NCBI RefSeq assembly: GCF_963924675.1
Contig: NC_089226.1
Coordinates: 57,015,690-57,079,689, forward strand
Reading direction: 5' to 3'
Origin: Phocoena phocoena
Taxonomy: Eukaryota; Chordata; Mammalia; Artiodactyla; Phocoenidae
Length of the DNA stretch: 64,000 bases
Part shown: in pieces, positions 22,299 through 32,758 of the stretch
Numbering within the stretch: the first letter of the stretch is position 1
Layout of the letters: each line of letters starts with the position of its first letter
Notes under the pieces: generated by a model
What the model was told of the DNA's origin: nothing
The model's database searches: none
The model's input: the letters and a program-made list of their open reading frames with translations, nothing else
Position numbers and translations under genes: made by a program

Positions 22299-24605
22299 GT
22301 GAGACTGAACTTCTGGGCACGCATCGGCACTGCCTGGCATGGAGGGGTTAACTGCAGCAGAGATTGAGGGGTGGGGAAGGGGGTACTGCCAACTCTGGCC
22401 CCGCCCCCAAGGGCTTCTTTAAAGCCCCTCCTTTCCTTCACAGCACACAGAGACAGAGGGGCTTCTTACCAGGGACCTTTGCTAAATTCAAAGTGAACTT
22501 TTAAAGGAACATTACCTAAAATGAAAACAGCTTAAAGACTGGTAGGTTTCCAGAGAACTAGCTTCTGATTTTGAGAACACCCCCCCCAAAATGGCAGAAA
22601 ATCTCACATGAGCCCTAAATCCCCTTTTCTTAAAATAACTGTGCTTCTGCCCCTGAAGTGCTGACCCAGCCTTGGAGGCTTCCTTGCCTGACTTCTTTCC
22701 CACCCAGCCCCTGCCTCATCCTCAGCTCCAATCACTGGACACCTCTTTACCTCCCAAATCCCTAAACATCACCTGCCTTTTGTTATCCTTTCCCTCCAGC
22801 CGGCAGCAATTCTCAGTCTGTCACAATACACCTGTCACATCAGCTGCAAGATGTGTTCCAAGTAATTTGCTACTATAATAAACAGTTTGTGAATGATTTT
22901 CATTCCTAAGTAAGTTACAGTGGGTTCAGGGATTTTCCAGTGACATCAGAGCTTTGCCTTATTTGCATCGCAATATGCATTCATGAGAGGGAGAGTCATG
23001 TTGGAGACTCTGCTGCTGAGGAAGGAATCATACACACCGTAGCTTATTCTATGATGTCAAGCCATACGGAATTGTGCAATTATCAGCTCTACTCTCTATA
23101 ATAGCAGTAAAAGTCTGAAAACCTAAGAGCCTTTGCTCTGCTTTGCCCTAAAATCTTGCAGTCAAGTGGAGTCTCCTCTTTGGCCCAGGACTGGTTTACA
23201 GGTAAGGCAACTACCCAACCCAGTTTGCCTGGACTACTCCAGATGAAGCATTGAAAATTCCATATTCCATGAAAGCCCTCAGTCCTGGGCAAACCAGGAC
23301 GATCGGTTACCTTATTTCCAGGTCAGGGGTGACTTGAAAACCCCTAGACTTCATTGAGTGGATGACCCGGCCTATGAGGCCCAACATCATCTCCGTCCAC
23401 CTTCCACAGATGAAGTGGGACCCAGGACATGGGATTGACTTTGGACAAAAGAAGATTCAAGTAGAGGAGCGAGGGAAGATTGGGGAAAGTAAATCCAGAG
23501 GTGGGTGGGAGGAGGGTGGCATATTGAGGCATCATACCCAGTGGCCCAGAGTTCTTGAAAAAGAGAAGAAAAGACCATCTTCTGGGAATGAGGGGGCAGA
23601 ACTGGCAGGAGGTAGCTTGGGGAGAGGGAAGTGGGCTTGAACAGCAGCCCTGGGGAAGACCGTCTGGGGAGCCAGCCAGAGGGGAGGAGGGGATGGCTGG
23701 ACAGCGCTGGAGGCCTCACTGGGCGAGACTGCCCGCCCAAGCCTCTCAGTGAGGACGTTTGTGCACAGGAGCTCAGAAACAGGAAAGGCCGGCTCCTGCT
23801 GTGGTAGTAAACCGCCCAGAATCTCAGTGTCTTCCATCAACAAAGTTTATTTCTTTTTTATTTTTTGCGGCACGCGGGCCTCTCACTGTTGTGGCCTCTC
23901 CCGTTGTGGAGCACAGGCTCCGGACGTGTAGGCTCAGCGGCCATGGCTCACGGCCCCAGCCGCTCTGCGGCACGTGGGATCCTCCTGGACCGGGGCACGA
24001 ACCCGTGTACCCTGCATCGACAGGTGGACTCTCAACCGCTGCGCCACCAGGGAAGCCCAACCAAGGTTTATTTCTTACCAGTACGGGCCCACCGTGGGTG
24101 GGCTGCAGCTCTCTTCCTCGGCACCTCTTCCGTCTAGAACTCAGGGTGAAGAGCAGCCTCTCTGTGGCAGAGGAAAGGGGCACATTGGGAAGCACAGGCT
24201 GACTCTTGATCTTCTGTCTGGAGGTGACCCGTCACCTCTGCTCACATCTCATTGCCTAAAGCCACTCACGTGCCTGCCTGAGTTGAGCAGGATGGTGAGG
24301 TACCGTCCTCCCACGGGCAGGGCCAGCGGGGAGTGCATCACAGAACACAGTCCACCTGGCGGGGCCCGGGACACAAGGGCTGGCGGCGTGGCCAGCGAGA
24401 GGACGGCCAGAACGGCTGACCGGGGGCTTCAGAGGGGAGATGCCGGATGCCCTAACGTCCCCGAAGAGGCTTTACACGCCATGCCCCTCCGAGTCCTGCA
24501 TTGTTACTGTTATCCTTTCACTAATCACGTCTTCTCTCTAAATTCGCCCTCCTACTCCCTCCCCTTCTGTGTTTCTGTTCGCCGTCTGTCTGTCTCTCCG
24601 TGCAG
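22299..24605 (+). other. MAP6: MAP6 intron 2
   Basis: This is a 2.3 kb intron with donor GTGAGA and an acceptor preceded by a CTGTCTGTCTCT pyrimidine tract ending in GCAG. It contains one antisense CHR SINE (23856-24061). The rest looks like single-copy sequence, moderately CpG-rich at about 24290-24480 just before exon 3. No other exon was recognised. Open frames that run from the SINE into exon 3 in the wrong phase are not coding. Confidence 0.9.
23856..24061 (-). mobile_element. CHR SINE, antisense, in MAP6 intron 2
   Basis: The T-rich start leads into the antisense CHR body and the head complement 'gccaccagggaagccc'. The target-site duplication is 15 bases with one mismatch (core gtttatttctt) at 23841-23855 and 24062-24076. 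Confidence 0.93.
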
Positions 24606-24806
24606 GTGGAGAAACCTAGTCTCCAGAGTTCCAAACCAAAAAAGACCTCAGCGAGCCATAAGCCCCCGAGGAAGGCCAAAGACAAGCAGGTGGTGTTGGG
24701 CCGGGCCTCCAAGAAAAAGAGCGCGGAGGGCGCCAGCGCTGCCCCGCCTGCTGACAAGGAGCAGAGCGCAGAGATGAACAATAAGCTGGCTGAGGCTAAA
24801 GAGTAA
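24606..24806 (+). CDS. MAP6: MAP6 exon 3 with alternative end (splice donor overlaps a stop codon)
   Basis: This exon starts in phase 0 after CCGTGCAG and reads VEKPSLQSSKPKKTSASHK, a lysine-rich stretch (KAKDKQVV, then ASKKKSAEG), and NNKLAEAKE. In the long isoform it ends at 24802: GA is followed by the donor GTAATG at 24803, and the leading G of exon 4 rebuilds the GAG codon. If the donor is not used, the same bases read GAG TAA and translation stops at 24804-24806. This gives the short MAP6 isoform ending AEAKE, which agrees with the remembered shorter human isoform. The segment is basic and low in hydrophobic residues, as expected of a disordered microtubule-binding linker. The reading frame is intact. 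Choice between ends should be set by splicing or intronic polyadenylation. Confidence 0.95.
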   Translation: MEKPSLQSSKPKKTSASHKPPRKAKDKQVVLGRASKKKSAEGASAAPPADKEQSAEMNNKLAEAKE

Positions 24807-25870
24807 TGCACTGCACTTCCCTTGCTTCTCCTCTTCCTTTTCTTTTTTCTTTTTCACTAACCAACAAAAAAGGCCACAAAATTGATTAGAGGCTTCCCAT
24901 CTGCATGGGTCCTGAACGTCCTAGGAGCTCTTTGGTTTCTTTGAACAGACGGATCCTGTTTCAGAGACTGGGCGGCCTGCCTCCTGTGCAGATCTAGAGC
25001 AGGTCTGCGCCACGGGCCCCTGGACCAGCCGGAGCCTGTGTGCAGGGCGGTGCCTCCTGGCGGGGGAGAATATACCTGCCGAGGGAGACCCGGGGACCAC
25101 AGGGGAACCGTCCTGGCGGTGCTTAGACATGAATGTAGGGCGTTCCCCTCCTGTTCCTCCCCAGGGTCTGTGCCAGTGATCAATTTTGAACTTTAGATAA
25201 AAGTGTTCTTTTCCAAAACTCATGCGCTATAGAAGCTTGACCTGGGCTTCGGCAATTGACAAAATGTGTGGAAATATTTAACAAGCAAACAAAAATATTC
25301 TGGCCTTCATGTCAATAAAATGAGTTGCGTCTGTTAGGTTTAAGTAATTTTTTCATAGGCTCTTCTGTTAGAAACACGTGACTGCATTTAGTTTCCTATC
25401 AGTGGGCTTTAAATCGTATACCAAGTAAATGATGTGCCACTGATGACCAAAACTAGGCCAGGGCAAAAGGCTTAGGTGTAGGTACACTCCAGACATCATA
25501 GGCAGATGACAAAAATGAGATTGTTTTCCTGTTAACTCTCCGCCTATCCAGTGCTGTGGATTTTGCAAAGTGACTGGTTACGGAGGACTGAGGAAGAAAG
25601 CTCAAGGTGTAAAGATAGTGTGTTTAGAATGTGGCTTTCTTGCTTCTGAGAAACACACAGCAGGAAGCAGATGTAGTGGCTGCTGTGACGATGTTTACTG
25701 TTCCTGCCTGGGCTCTGCTTGCTCTGTTCCTCAGAGAGGACAGGAGATGCTGAACTTCAGGTTATGGGACATTTCTGTGACTTAGCCTAAGATGAGGACA
25801 GTCCCCTGCTATATGATTAGCAAGCGTTTTGGACCTCATTTCTGAATAAAAGCAGCTCTCCCTGCATCGT
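24807..25870 (+). other. MAP6: Candidate 3' UTR of the short MAP6 isoform (intronic in the long isoform)
   Basis: The sequence after the exon 3 stop is mostly non-repetitive and contains two AATAAA hexamers: 25314-25319, and 25845-25850 followed by a GT-rich stretch (GTGTGTCTCGTGTCTGTG) suited to 3'-end processing. A further AATAAA lies near 27126. The 25845 site looks strongest because of its downstream GT-rich element. That the short isoform ends at one of these is inference from sequence and from the known existence of a short MAP6 transcript. Confidence 0.5.
25845..25850 (+). terminator. Candidate polyadenylation signal for short MAP6 isoform
   Basis: A canonical AATAAA is followed within about 30 bases by a GT-rich tract. 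It lies about 1.0 kb past the exon 3 stop. Alternatives are AATAAA at 25314 and 27126. Confidence 0.45.
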
Positions 25871-28440
25871 GTGTCTCGTGTCTGTGTGGCTAAAGCTGCC
25901 AGTGGCAGCAGTGCCACCTTAGCTGTGCTAGAGTTGTGCTGTAGGCATTAGCCAGGGAGTTGTGGAAAGACCCCACATACCTACTAGAAAAATTACATTT
26001 GCAAACCCCGTGGCGGCGCGTAGGTTGCGCAGTACTCTTTGTTTCCCACGTCCCCAGGGTGCTTCCTGTCGCCGTCACTCAGAAATCGCTGGGCTGTTGT
26101 GTGACACCAGCCTCTGCTCAGGCGTACTTTTCTTTTGTAATAAAAGTGGTAATGAGTGAAGTTCTCACGGTTCCCTACCTCAAAAGTCCCGTTAGGTCCT
26201 TCAAGTTGGAGGAAATAGAGCCTCCACAAGCTCTCTCATCTTCTGACCATTCAGGCAGCAAAATCCCCATTTACACCATTTTCTTTGTCACCTTTGGGCT
26301 GATTGGGAAGTCTCTTGCAAATTAATTGAGCCTGTGCTATGCAGGCCCTATTTCCTAAGAGGACAGAACCTGCAGAAATGAAGCGCTTGGCCAGGCCTCT
26401 CTGCCATCTTCCTTTCTGTCCCAGGGAAGGAACTGTGAGGAAGAAGTACCGAGCAAGGTAGAAAACGTTAGTGAGTTTCACGGTTTATGGATCACAGATT
26501 TTGATGCCTAGCTGGAAAGGGCTGGAGTAGATCTCGGTACTGATTCAGGTATTTGCTAGCTGATCTTAACAATAATCTCATGCTGAGAGCTCGGTCAGCA
26601 TGGTCTTAACTTTGTCCAGAGAATCTGCCAACGTATGTTTGTTCTCTTGAGATCCGGCATTCGTCAGACATGTTGGTGTTAGCCACGATTTGGATTTCTC
26701 CGTAGAATAGTCCTCTATTTTTTTGCAGATCAAGTAAATCAAACTTTACGACGCACAGGGGACCATTCACTCAACGTTCGCTTATTAGATGCCTGTGTAC
26801 CCGACACGGGGCCAGCCGTAGTGGGTAGCGTGTATAAATGTCTCCACCACAGCACAACCAGGATACGTAGGATTCCACCCCTGTGTCTGATTCAAGTTTG
26901 TGTTGCCCCAATTGTAGAGTTAACCACCCACCTTGTGGCCCCAGGCCCTGAGTTTCTTCCCTGCCCCACCTGACGCTTTAAATGACCTGTAGGGTGTCTT
27001 TTCAGGCCTTTAGTCTCCCCATCTTTTTAGTGCCTCCAACTGAGAAAACCCTGTTGGTAGTTCGCTTTGACTCTTGAATGTGTCACTTCACTGGCAAGAA
27101 ACCTCCTTTGATTTCTACTGTTTACAAATAAAACTCAGCCGGTCTAGTTCTGCATCCCAAACGCGCTGACTGAAACTGATTTCAGTTTCACAAGCAGTGT
27201 TTTAGTGTTGCCTTTCTGAAGGTGGCCAAGCTTCAAATGCCTGTTCGCCCCATTTTTGTACACTTCCCTGTGGTTCCCTGACCTCCCCTGACAAAAGAGC
27301 TAGGACTGAAGCTTTCTCACCTTCTGCTTCACTCACCTGCAAAGATGATCCCTAAAGCTGTGCATTGGGTCCTTAAAGCTTTTTGTTATCTGCTGGTGCT
27401 CCCGTTACGCCTTTGCCTCTCTCAAGGCAGACCGGAAGCGTCTAATTACGATTTTGTGGCCTGGGTTTTGTTGCGTACCACAGATTGTCTATGTATGTGT
27501 AGCGCACACCTCTCTTGGTGCTATTTCATTCCTGCTGTTAGTAAGAAAATGACAAAAATATTCATGTATAGCCAATTGATTGTGACGTGCTTGTGGTCTG
27601 TGCTTGCTCAGAAAAAACAAACAAACAGTTTTTCCAATTATAAATAAATGCTAAAGACGAACACCACTTTCTTGATCTTATTTCCTTGGTAAGGCCCAGC
27701 TGAGTAGGTGAAGGAACCAACTTTTGCCATTTGAGCCGCTCTCCACGAGATGAGCTGCACCCCGCAGTTTCTCTGGGGTTCTCCGTAACGCAGCTTGACT
27801 CTTTTAGATACTTGCCTCTCAGATACTAATTGCAAGCAGTCAGAGCTAAGTGTTGGGAAAGGCGACGATGGACCGGGAGACCCAGTGGCCAACAAGGTAG
27901 TGTAACGATCTGATCCCATGTAGCTGGGGGTGAGTGGCCAGCACCACCTCGCCACACTGGGAGGCTGGCCCCCGACCTCCACCCTCTTCCCGTCAACCCG
28001 CAGGACTGTCTGTTATGGCTTTTCTCCTCCCAAGAGATGGCAGAGGTGCCTTCATTTATTTAACCTGGTCACTGTGGAGGCTCCACGCTCAGGGGCTGGC
28101 TCACTGTGTGGGTGATGGCGTGACAGTCGGGTGTGCGCCTAACACGGGGGTGTGGAAGCTGCCGTAAGGGAGTCCAAACAAGGTAACGACAGGCCAGGGA
28201 GCTGGGAGCTCAGATGGAGGACAGGATTCTTCCCACCGGGAGTGGGGAATCTGTAGTCTTCATGGGGGGGAACCTTGGAGAGTGGGTGGCATATGGGTAT
28301 GCGGGGCACGCAGGGGCAGGCCTACAGGCAGGAGAGCAGAAGGGTGGGCACCTCAGAGCCAGGGCCGAGGGTGCCCACTTGGATGTCCTTCTGCTGGAAT
28401 GGGAGACAAAAGATTCTATCCTTTGGGATCCCGCTTCCTT
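25871..28440. other. MAP6: Intron 3 sequence without recognised genes
   Basis: This is mostly unique-looking sequence with a further AATAAA at 27126. No coding exon is supported. It may include more distal 3' UTR of the short MAP6 isoform. Confidence 0.55.
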
Positions 28441-30085
28441 GTGCCAGTGCATGTTGATTGAATACCTCTCATGTGCCAGGCATTGTGCTTGGAGCAGAGA
28501 AGCAGGATGGCTGAGACCCCACCTCCAATCACAGTGAAACATGAAGAAGGAGTCTGTTCTAGCAGATTCTGTGGATCAGGGAGGACCTCAGTGGATGGGC
28601 AAGTGGCGACCTAGTGAACAGAGCCGGGTGGGGGGCGGCCAGTCATGACAGGCAGAAGGGCTGCAAGAGCAGAGATGTGGGAGCCAATGCCAGGTGAGCT
28701 CAGTCCTTGGGAGGGTCGGGGTGCCGTGGACGTCCTGGTGCTGTCGGGGGAGGGGGAGGTCACTAACCAGGGTCTCTATTCACACCCCCAGCTGTACCCC
28801 ACCTACGCATGCTCCCACCATCGTGCTTCTCACCCTCACCCTCAAACCGGGCACCAGCCACAGGTCCTCTCTTGCTCTAGGCTGGGAGCTCTAGGCTGGG
28901 ACTCATTCTGTTGCTGTTTCTCAAAATCTGGGCTTTGAGTAGGAGCCGTGGTAGGAATAATCAAGGATCATGTATGTGGAACAAAACACTATATATTTGT
29001 TTTCCAGATGAACAGAAAGCATTCCACCCACCTGCCTGCTTTTGTATGAGGCAGAAAATGCAAAATACTGTCCAATAATAAAACGTACCTAAAAGTATAA
29101 CATTAGCTCTCTTTTGATCAGTGAAGAATTGTTTGATCAAAACTAGGGATTGAGAGAGGAAAAGACAGGAGAAGTAGAAACAGGCAAAGAGAGAAGACAC
29201 CCAGAAAACACACATGTATGAAGACACTGAGGATAGCCCAGGAGAAGGTGAGACACACTCAGAATCGAAGGGCAAGAATGGGCAGCGGAGAAGCAGGAAG
29301 GTGGGAACCACCCCGTGGTCAGGCTCACCCGGAGCCTCAGCCTCACTTCCGCTGTGCTCCCTGATGCTGCCCAAGCCCAGGAGGCAAATCTCCACCCCTT
29401 ACTATCATCACCTCCCTGAAACAGCAAATGAAGTTAAAACCAGCCTCTAGTTTTAAAATAGGTCCCCACTGCTACATTCATTATAAGCGTCGTTTAATCC
29501 TTCCTTAGAGTTTGTGTTCTTAGTGAGGTTCTTCCCTCATTTTTTTTTTTCCACTAGGGTTTAAAAATGCACGGCCTGCTTCCCATAGATTCAGGGAGTG
29601 TCAAGTGGACGCCCTCTGTGTGCGGACTCCCTCTATGTGCATCGTGGTTTCAAGGCCCTCTCCCTGCCAAAATGCTTAGAGCAGTTCACATTTTCAGGAC
29701 CTCAGGTATAAAACGTTTCTTTCAGGATGTAGACCGTGGACCATCTACAGTTAAGGGGAGACCTAGAGCAGCCCCACCTGAGGCCAATAGGGCAGGGACA
29801 GCGGCAGGGACAGCTGAGCCGAGACAGGAGAGGCAGCTGTTTCCAACCAATGGAACCAACCCTGCTCGGCTTCCCCTCGGGCAGAACCCGGCACGTGATC
29901 CCAAGCTCTCCATCGCACTGCCACTGATGCATCGATCCTCATGACACCTAGACCATCCTAGAATAGCTCTAATAACAGAGTTGCCATCCTTACATATTTT
30001 CTTCCTTAGCATGTGAATACAGGTTAACGGTGGCGGTGCCCTTAGGCCTTTACCGGGTTCATGGATGGACGTCGGTGGCAGCTAT
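28441..30085. other. MAP6: Intron 3 sequence without recognised genes
   Basis: An L2-like phrase near 28455 ('catgtgccaggcattgtgct') is the only repeat resemblance. Nothing else is supported. Confidence 0.5.
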
Positions 30086-30235
30086 GCCAGTCTGTGTCTT
30101 TCACTAAACACAGACTGTCCTCCTCTAAAACTTGGGACACTAATACCCACCTCATATGAGAGGAGTGAGGATGAAATGACTTGATGGCTATAGGGAACCC
30201 ATAGTGGACACTAAGTAGAGCTCATTTCAGGCCCC
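30086..30235 (+). mobile_element. MIR fragment
   Basis: The segment 'cctctaaaacttgggacact', 'gaggatgaaatgac', 'agtggacactaagtagagct' is in MIR order. Confidence 0.6.
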
Positions 30236-30239
30236 TCTG

Positions 30240-31190
30240 CCTTCCCTGTACAGTACTTGAAAGGTCTGTGTTCTCTGTCCTTCTGATAATTACTCTGACA
30301 GTATATGAAGCTGATTGAGGCAAACACTGATCAAGAAGAACACTTTTAAAGAATCCCAGCTACTGAATTACCTTGAGTTCACAAACCTAAGCAATAATAT
30401 TCTAAGAATTTATAACTACCAATTGCTTACGAAGCCTTTCTTTCTGTGCAGTCCCGCTGAGCCCTCCTGATGTAGTGGAGCAGGTGTTTGCACCAGGTGA
30501 CAGACAGGAGAGGGAAGCTCAGGGAGGAGGGTGTCTGCCAGCTGCACCTGGCTGCTCCACAGCCTGGGCTGCTTCTCCCTTTCACCCAAGGGAGGAGGCC
30601 GGCCTGAAGGGAGTCAGGTTTCAGATAAGTTGGACTCCTAAGCTATATCCTCACCTCGAGGTGCCCTGTCTGCTTGGGCAAACTGCAGGCTAACCTAGGA
30701 TCCCCTCTAAATCTTGGGAACCAGATACAAATGAGGGGAAGTAAGAGTTGGGTCAGGTTTTCACACACAACTGGCTCAGACATCCTGAATGAATTGACCA
30801 ATTGTCTCAGCCAAATATATAGGTTTTCTCCTTTGGGTGCTAAATTAACTGACTGGGTTATTGAATACAGAATGATCCAACTGTTTTCATTCATAAGAAA
30901 TATACTTGGTACTAGAGATACCAAGATAAAACAGGTGCCCAAACCTGACACTGGAGGTGTTGGATCAGAGACCGCCAGCTTGTGCATTTTATTTCAAGCA
31001 GTGGAACCGAGCTTAACTCTGTGTCCCTTGTCCTCATATAAGTGGCCCTCAGTCGCTTGTTAATTTGGTATTGTGTATATCTATTTCAACCTGGACATCT
31101 TACCTGGGGCCAAGGGAGCTTCAGATGCTGAGATACGCAAATTACCGCCACTGGTACTGGTTTAAGCTGCCAGAGGGATCTTTAGAACAT
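30240..31190. other. MAP6: Intron 3 sequence without recognised genes
   Basis: No repeat or gene was recognised. A 129-codon frame near 30674 lacks a convincing start or homology. Confidence 0.5.
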
Positions 31191-31650
31191 GCAGTTCTGA
31201 CCATGTCGCGCCCTGCTTTACACCGTCCGTGGGTTCCTCTCTCGGCCTGCAGAAGCTTATGTCTGCTCAGCGCGCCATGCTGCTTCTCACCTCCATGCTT
31301 TACCCACGCTCACCCACCTGCTCAGATTGCCCTTCTCCTGCTTCTCCACCTGGCTAACTCATCCTTCAAGACTCCGCTCAGGGGACAGCTCCAGGAAGCC
31401 TTTCCCGCACCTCCCAGGCTGGGTAAGATGCTCCCTGTGTGTTCTTCATCGTGGAACTTAGCACACGTACTGTGTCATCTGCTCATATGTGTGTGTGTGT
31501 GTGTCCCCCCCCACTAGACTATGCTCCCCCAGGGAAAGACCCTGTCCTTCTGCTCATCTTGTAGCCCTAGCTCCCAGCCCATTGTCTTCCACAGATAATG
31601 TCTTCTAAAGTGTTTGCTGAATGAACAGTGAGCGAATGAATGACTGATGA
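31191..31650 (+). mobile_element. L2 LINE 3' end
   Basis: The order 'ctccatgctttacccacgct', 'tccttcaagactccgctcag', 'ccaggaagcctttcccgcac', 'gtttgctgaatgaacagtga' is that of the L2 3' region. A short (GT)n lies near 31487. Confidence 0.8.
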
Positions 31651-31984
31651 TATCCACCATCTGCCTCCACAGGCACCACCGAGCCTCCGCAAGGCTTTAT
31701 TCTGCCTAGTAACTGGTTCTGCTCACAAGACAGGGGTGGTGTCAAGAAAGGTCACGGCAACGGCTGAGCACGGAGGAGTCAACCGCTGCTTTTATACTGG
31801 CCAGCCTCTGGGCCAGCCTCCTCTGTGCGTCATGTGGCCACTTTTTCTAAACAGTCCTGACTTCATAAAATCATAGACTCATGGTTAGAGGGTAATCTTA
31901 AAAGGCTGGCTGAGCCCAGCCCCTGCCCAGTGCAGAGCTGCTAACTCCATGATGGCAGAGGCATCCTCCAGGGGCGTGTCTTAG

Positions 31985-32105
31985 CAAAAAGGGCTGGGAA
32001 TTAGAGCCAGCAGGCCTGGTTCTAAATCCAAGCTCTACTAGTTACTAGCTGTGTAACCTTGGCTGAGTTTCTTACTTTCTTTGAGCCTCAAAGAAATAAC
32101 AAGAA
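31985..32105 (+). mobile_element. MIR fragment
   Basis: It contains 'agctctactagttactagct', 'gtgtaaccttggctgag' and 'tttgagcctcaa', the MIR core. Confidence 0.8.
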
Positions 32106-32109
32106 TACA

Positions 32110-32745
32110 AGTATCAACCACTACCCAGATCTACATGACTCCCAAATTCAGAAGGTAGGGGTTCGGTCAGCAAGGAATAGAGTGTGACCTGAATCTGTTT
32201 GGTTCGAGTGTGGGTAGCAGGTGGTAAGAGGTCTGATCACAGAAAATCCTGTTTGTGATTCAGAGGACTATTACGAGGGCCCCGTGAGGGTGCATACGAA
32301 GGCCTCTGTGAACTGTAGGTGGAACACCCTTGTCACAGTTCACTTTATGGGTAATTTGCTCACCACCACTTCCCAGTTACTTACCACCCTTAGTCCCAAC
32401 GGAGTGGTGGTGGCTGGAGCTACACGTGGCAAAGCCACACTCTCTGCCACACAACAGCTTGAGATGATGCCCCTCTAGTACTGGCTCTTGCTGCCCCCTC
32501 GCCTTCCCAGCCCTTCCCCAGCCCCTCCTCCCTGAGCACCTTATTAATCAACCTCCTGGTGCAGATTCCATTTCTGCAATTACATGGTCATTTTCATTGA
32601 TCCCCTCTGGACACACCAAACCAATTTTTGATTAATGGCTCAAGATCCCATCCTTTGCTTTAGATGGGGTGGGGGGAAGGACAAAGATTGATTTGCAAGT
32701 TCCCAGGTAGACAAGAACTGAGCTATTACTGTCTGGCGGCCTTAG
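32110..32745. other. MAP6: Intron 3 sequence without recognised genes
   Basis: I see nothing assignable in this stretch. Confidence 0.5.
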
Positions 32746-32758
32746 TCCAGCACTTCAC

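Noticed and set aside
23974..24777. 267-codon open frame running into MAP6 exon 3
   Set aside because: It starts in a CHR SINE and crosses exon 3 in a different phase from the MAP6 frame, so it is a shadow.
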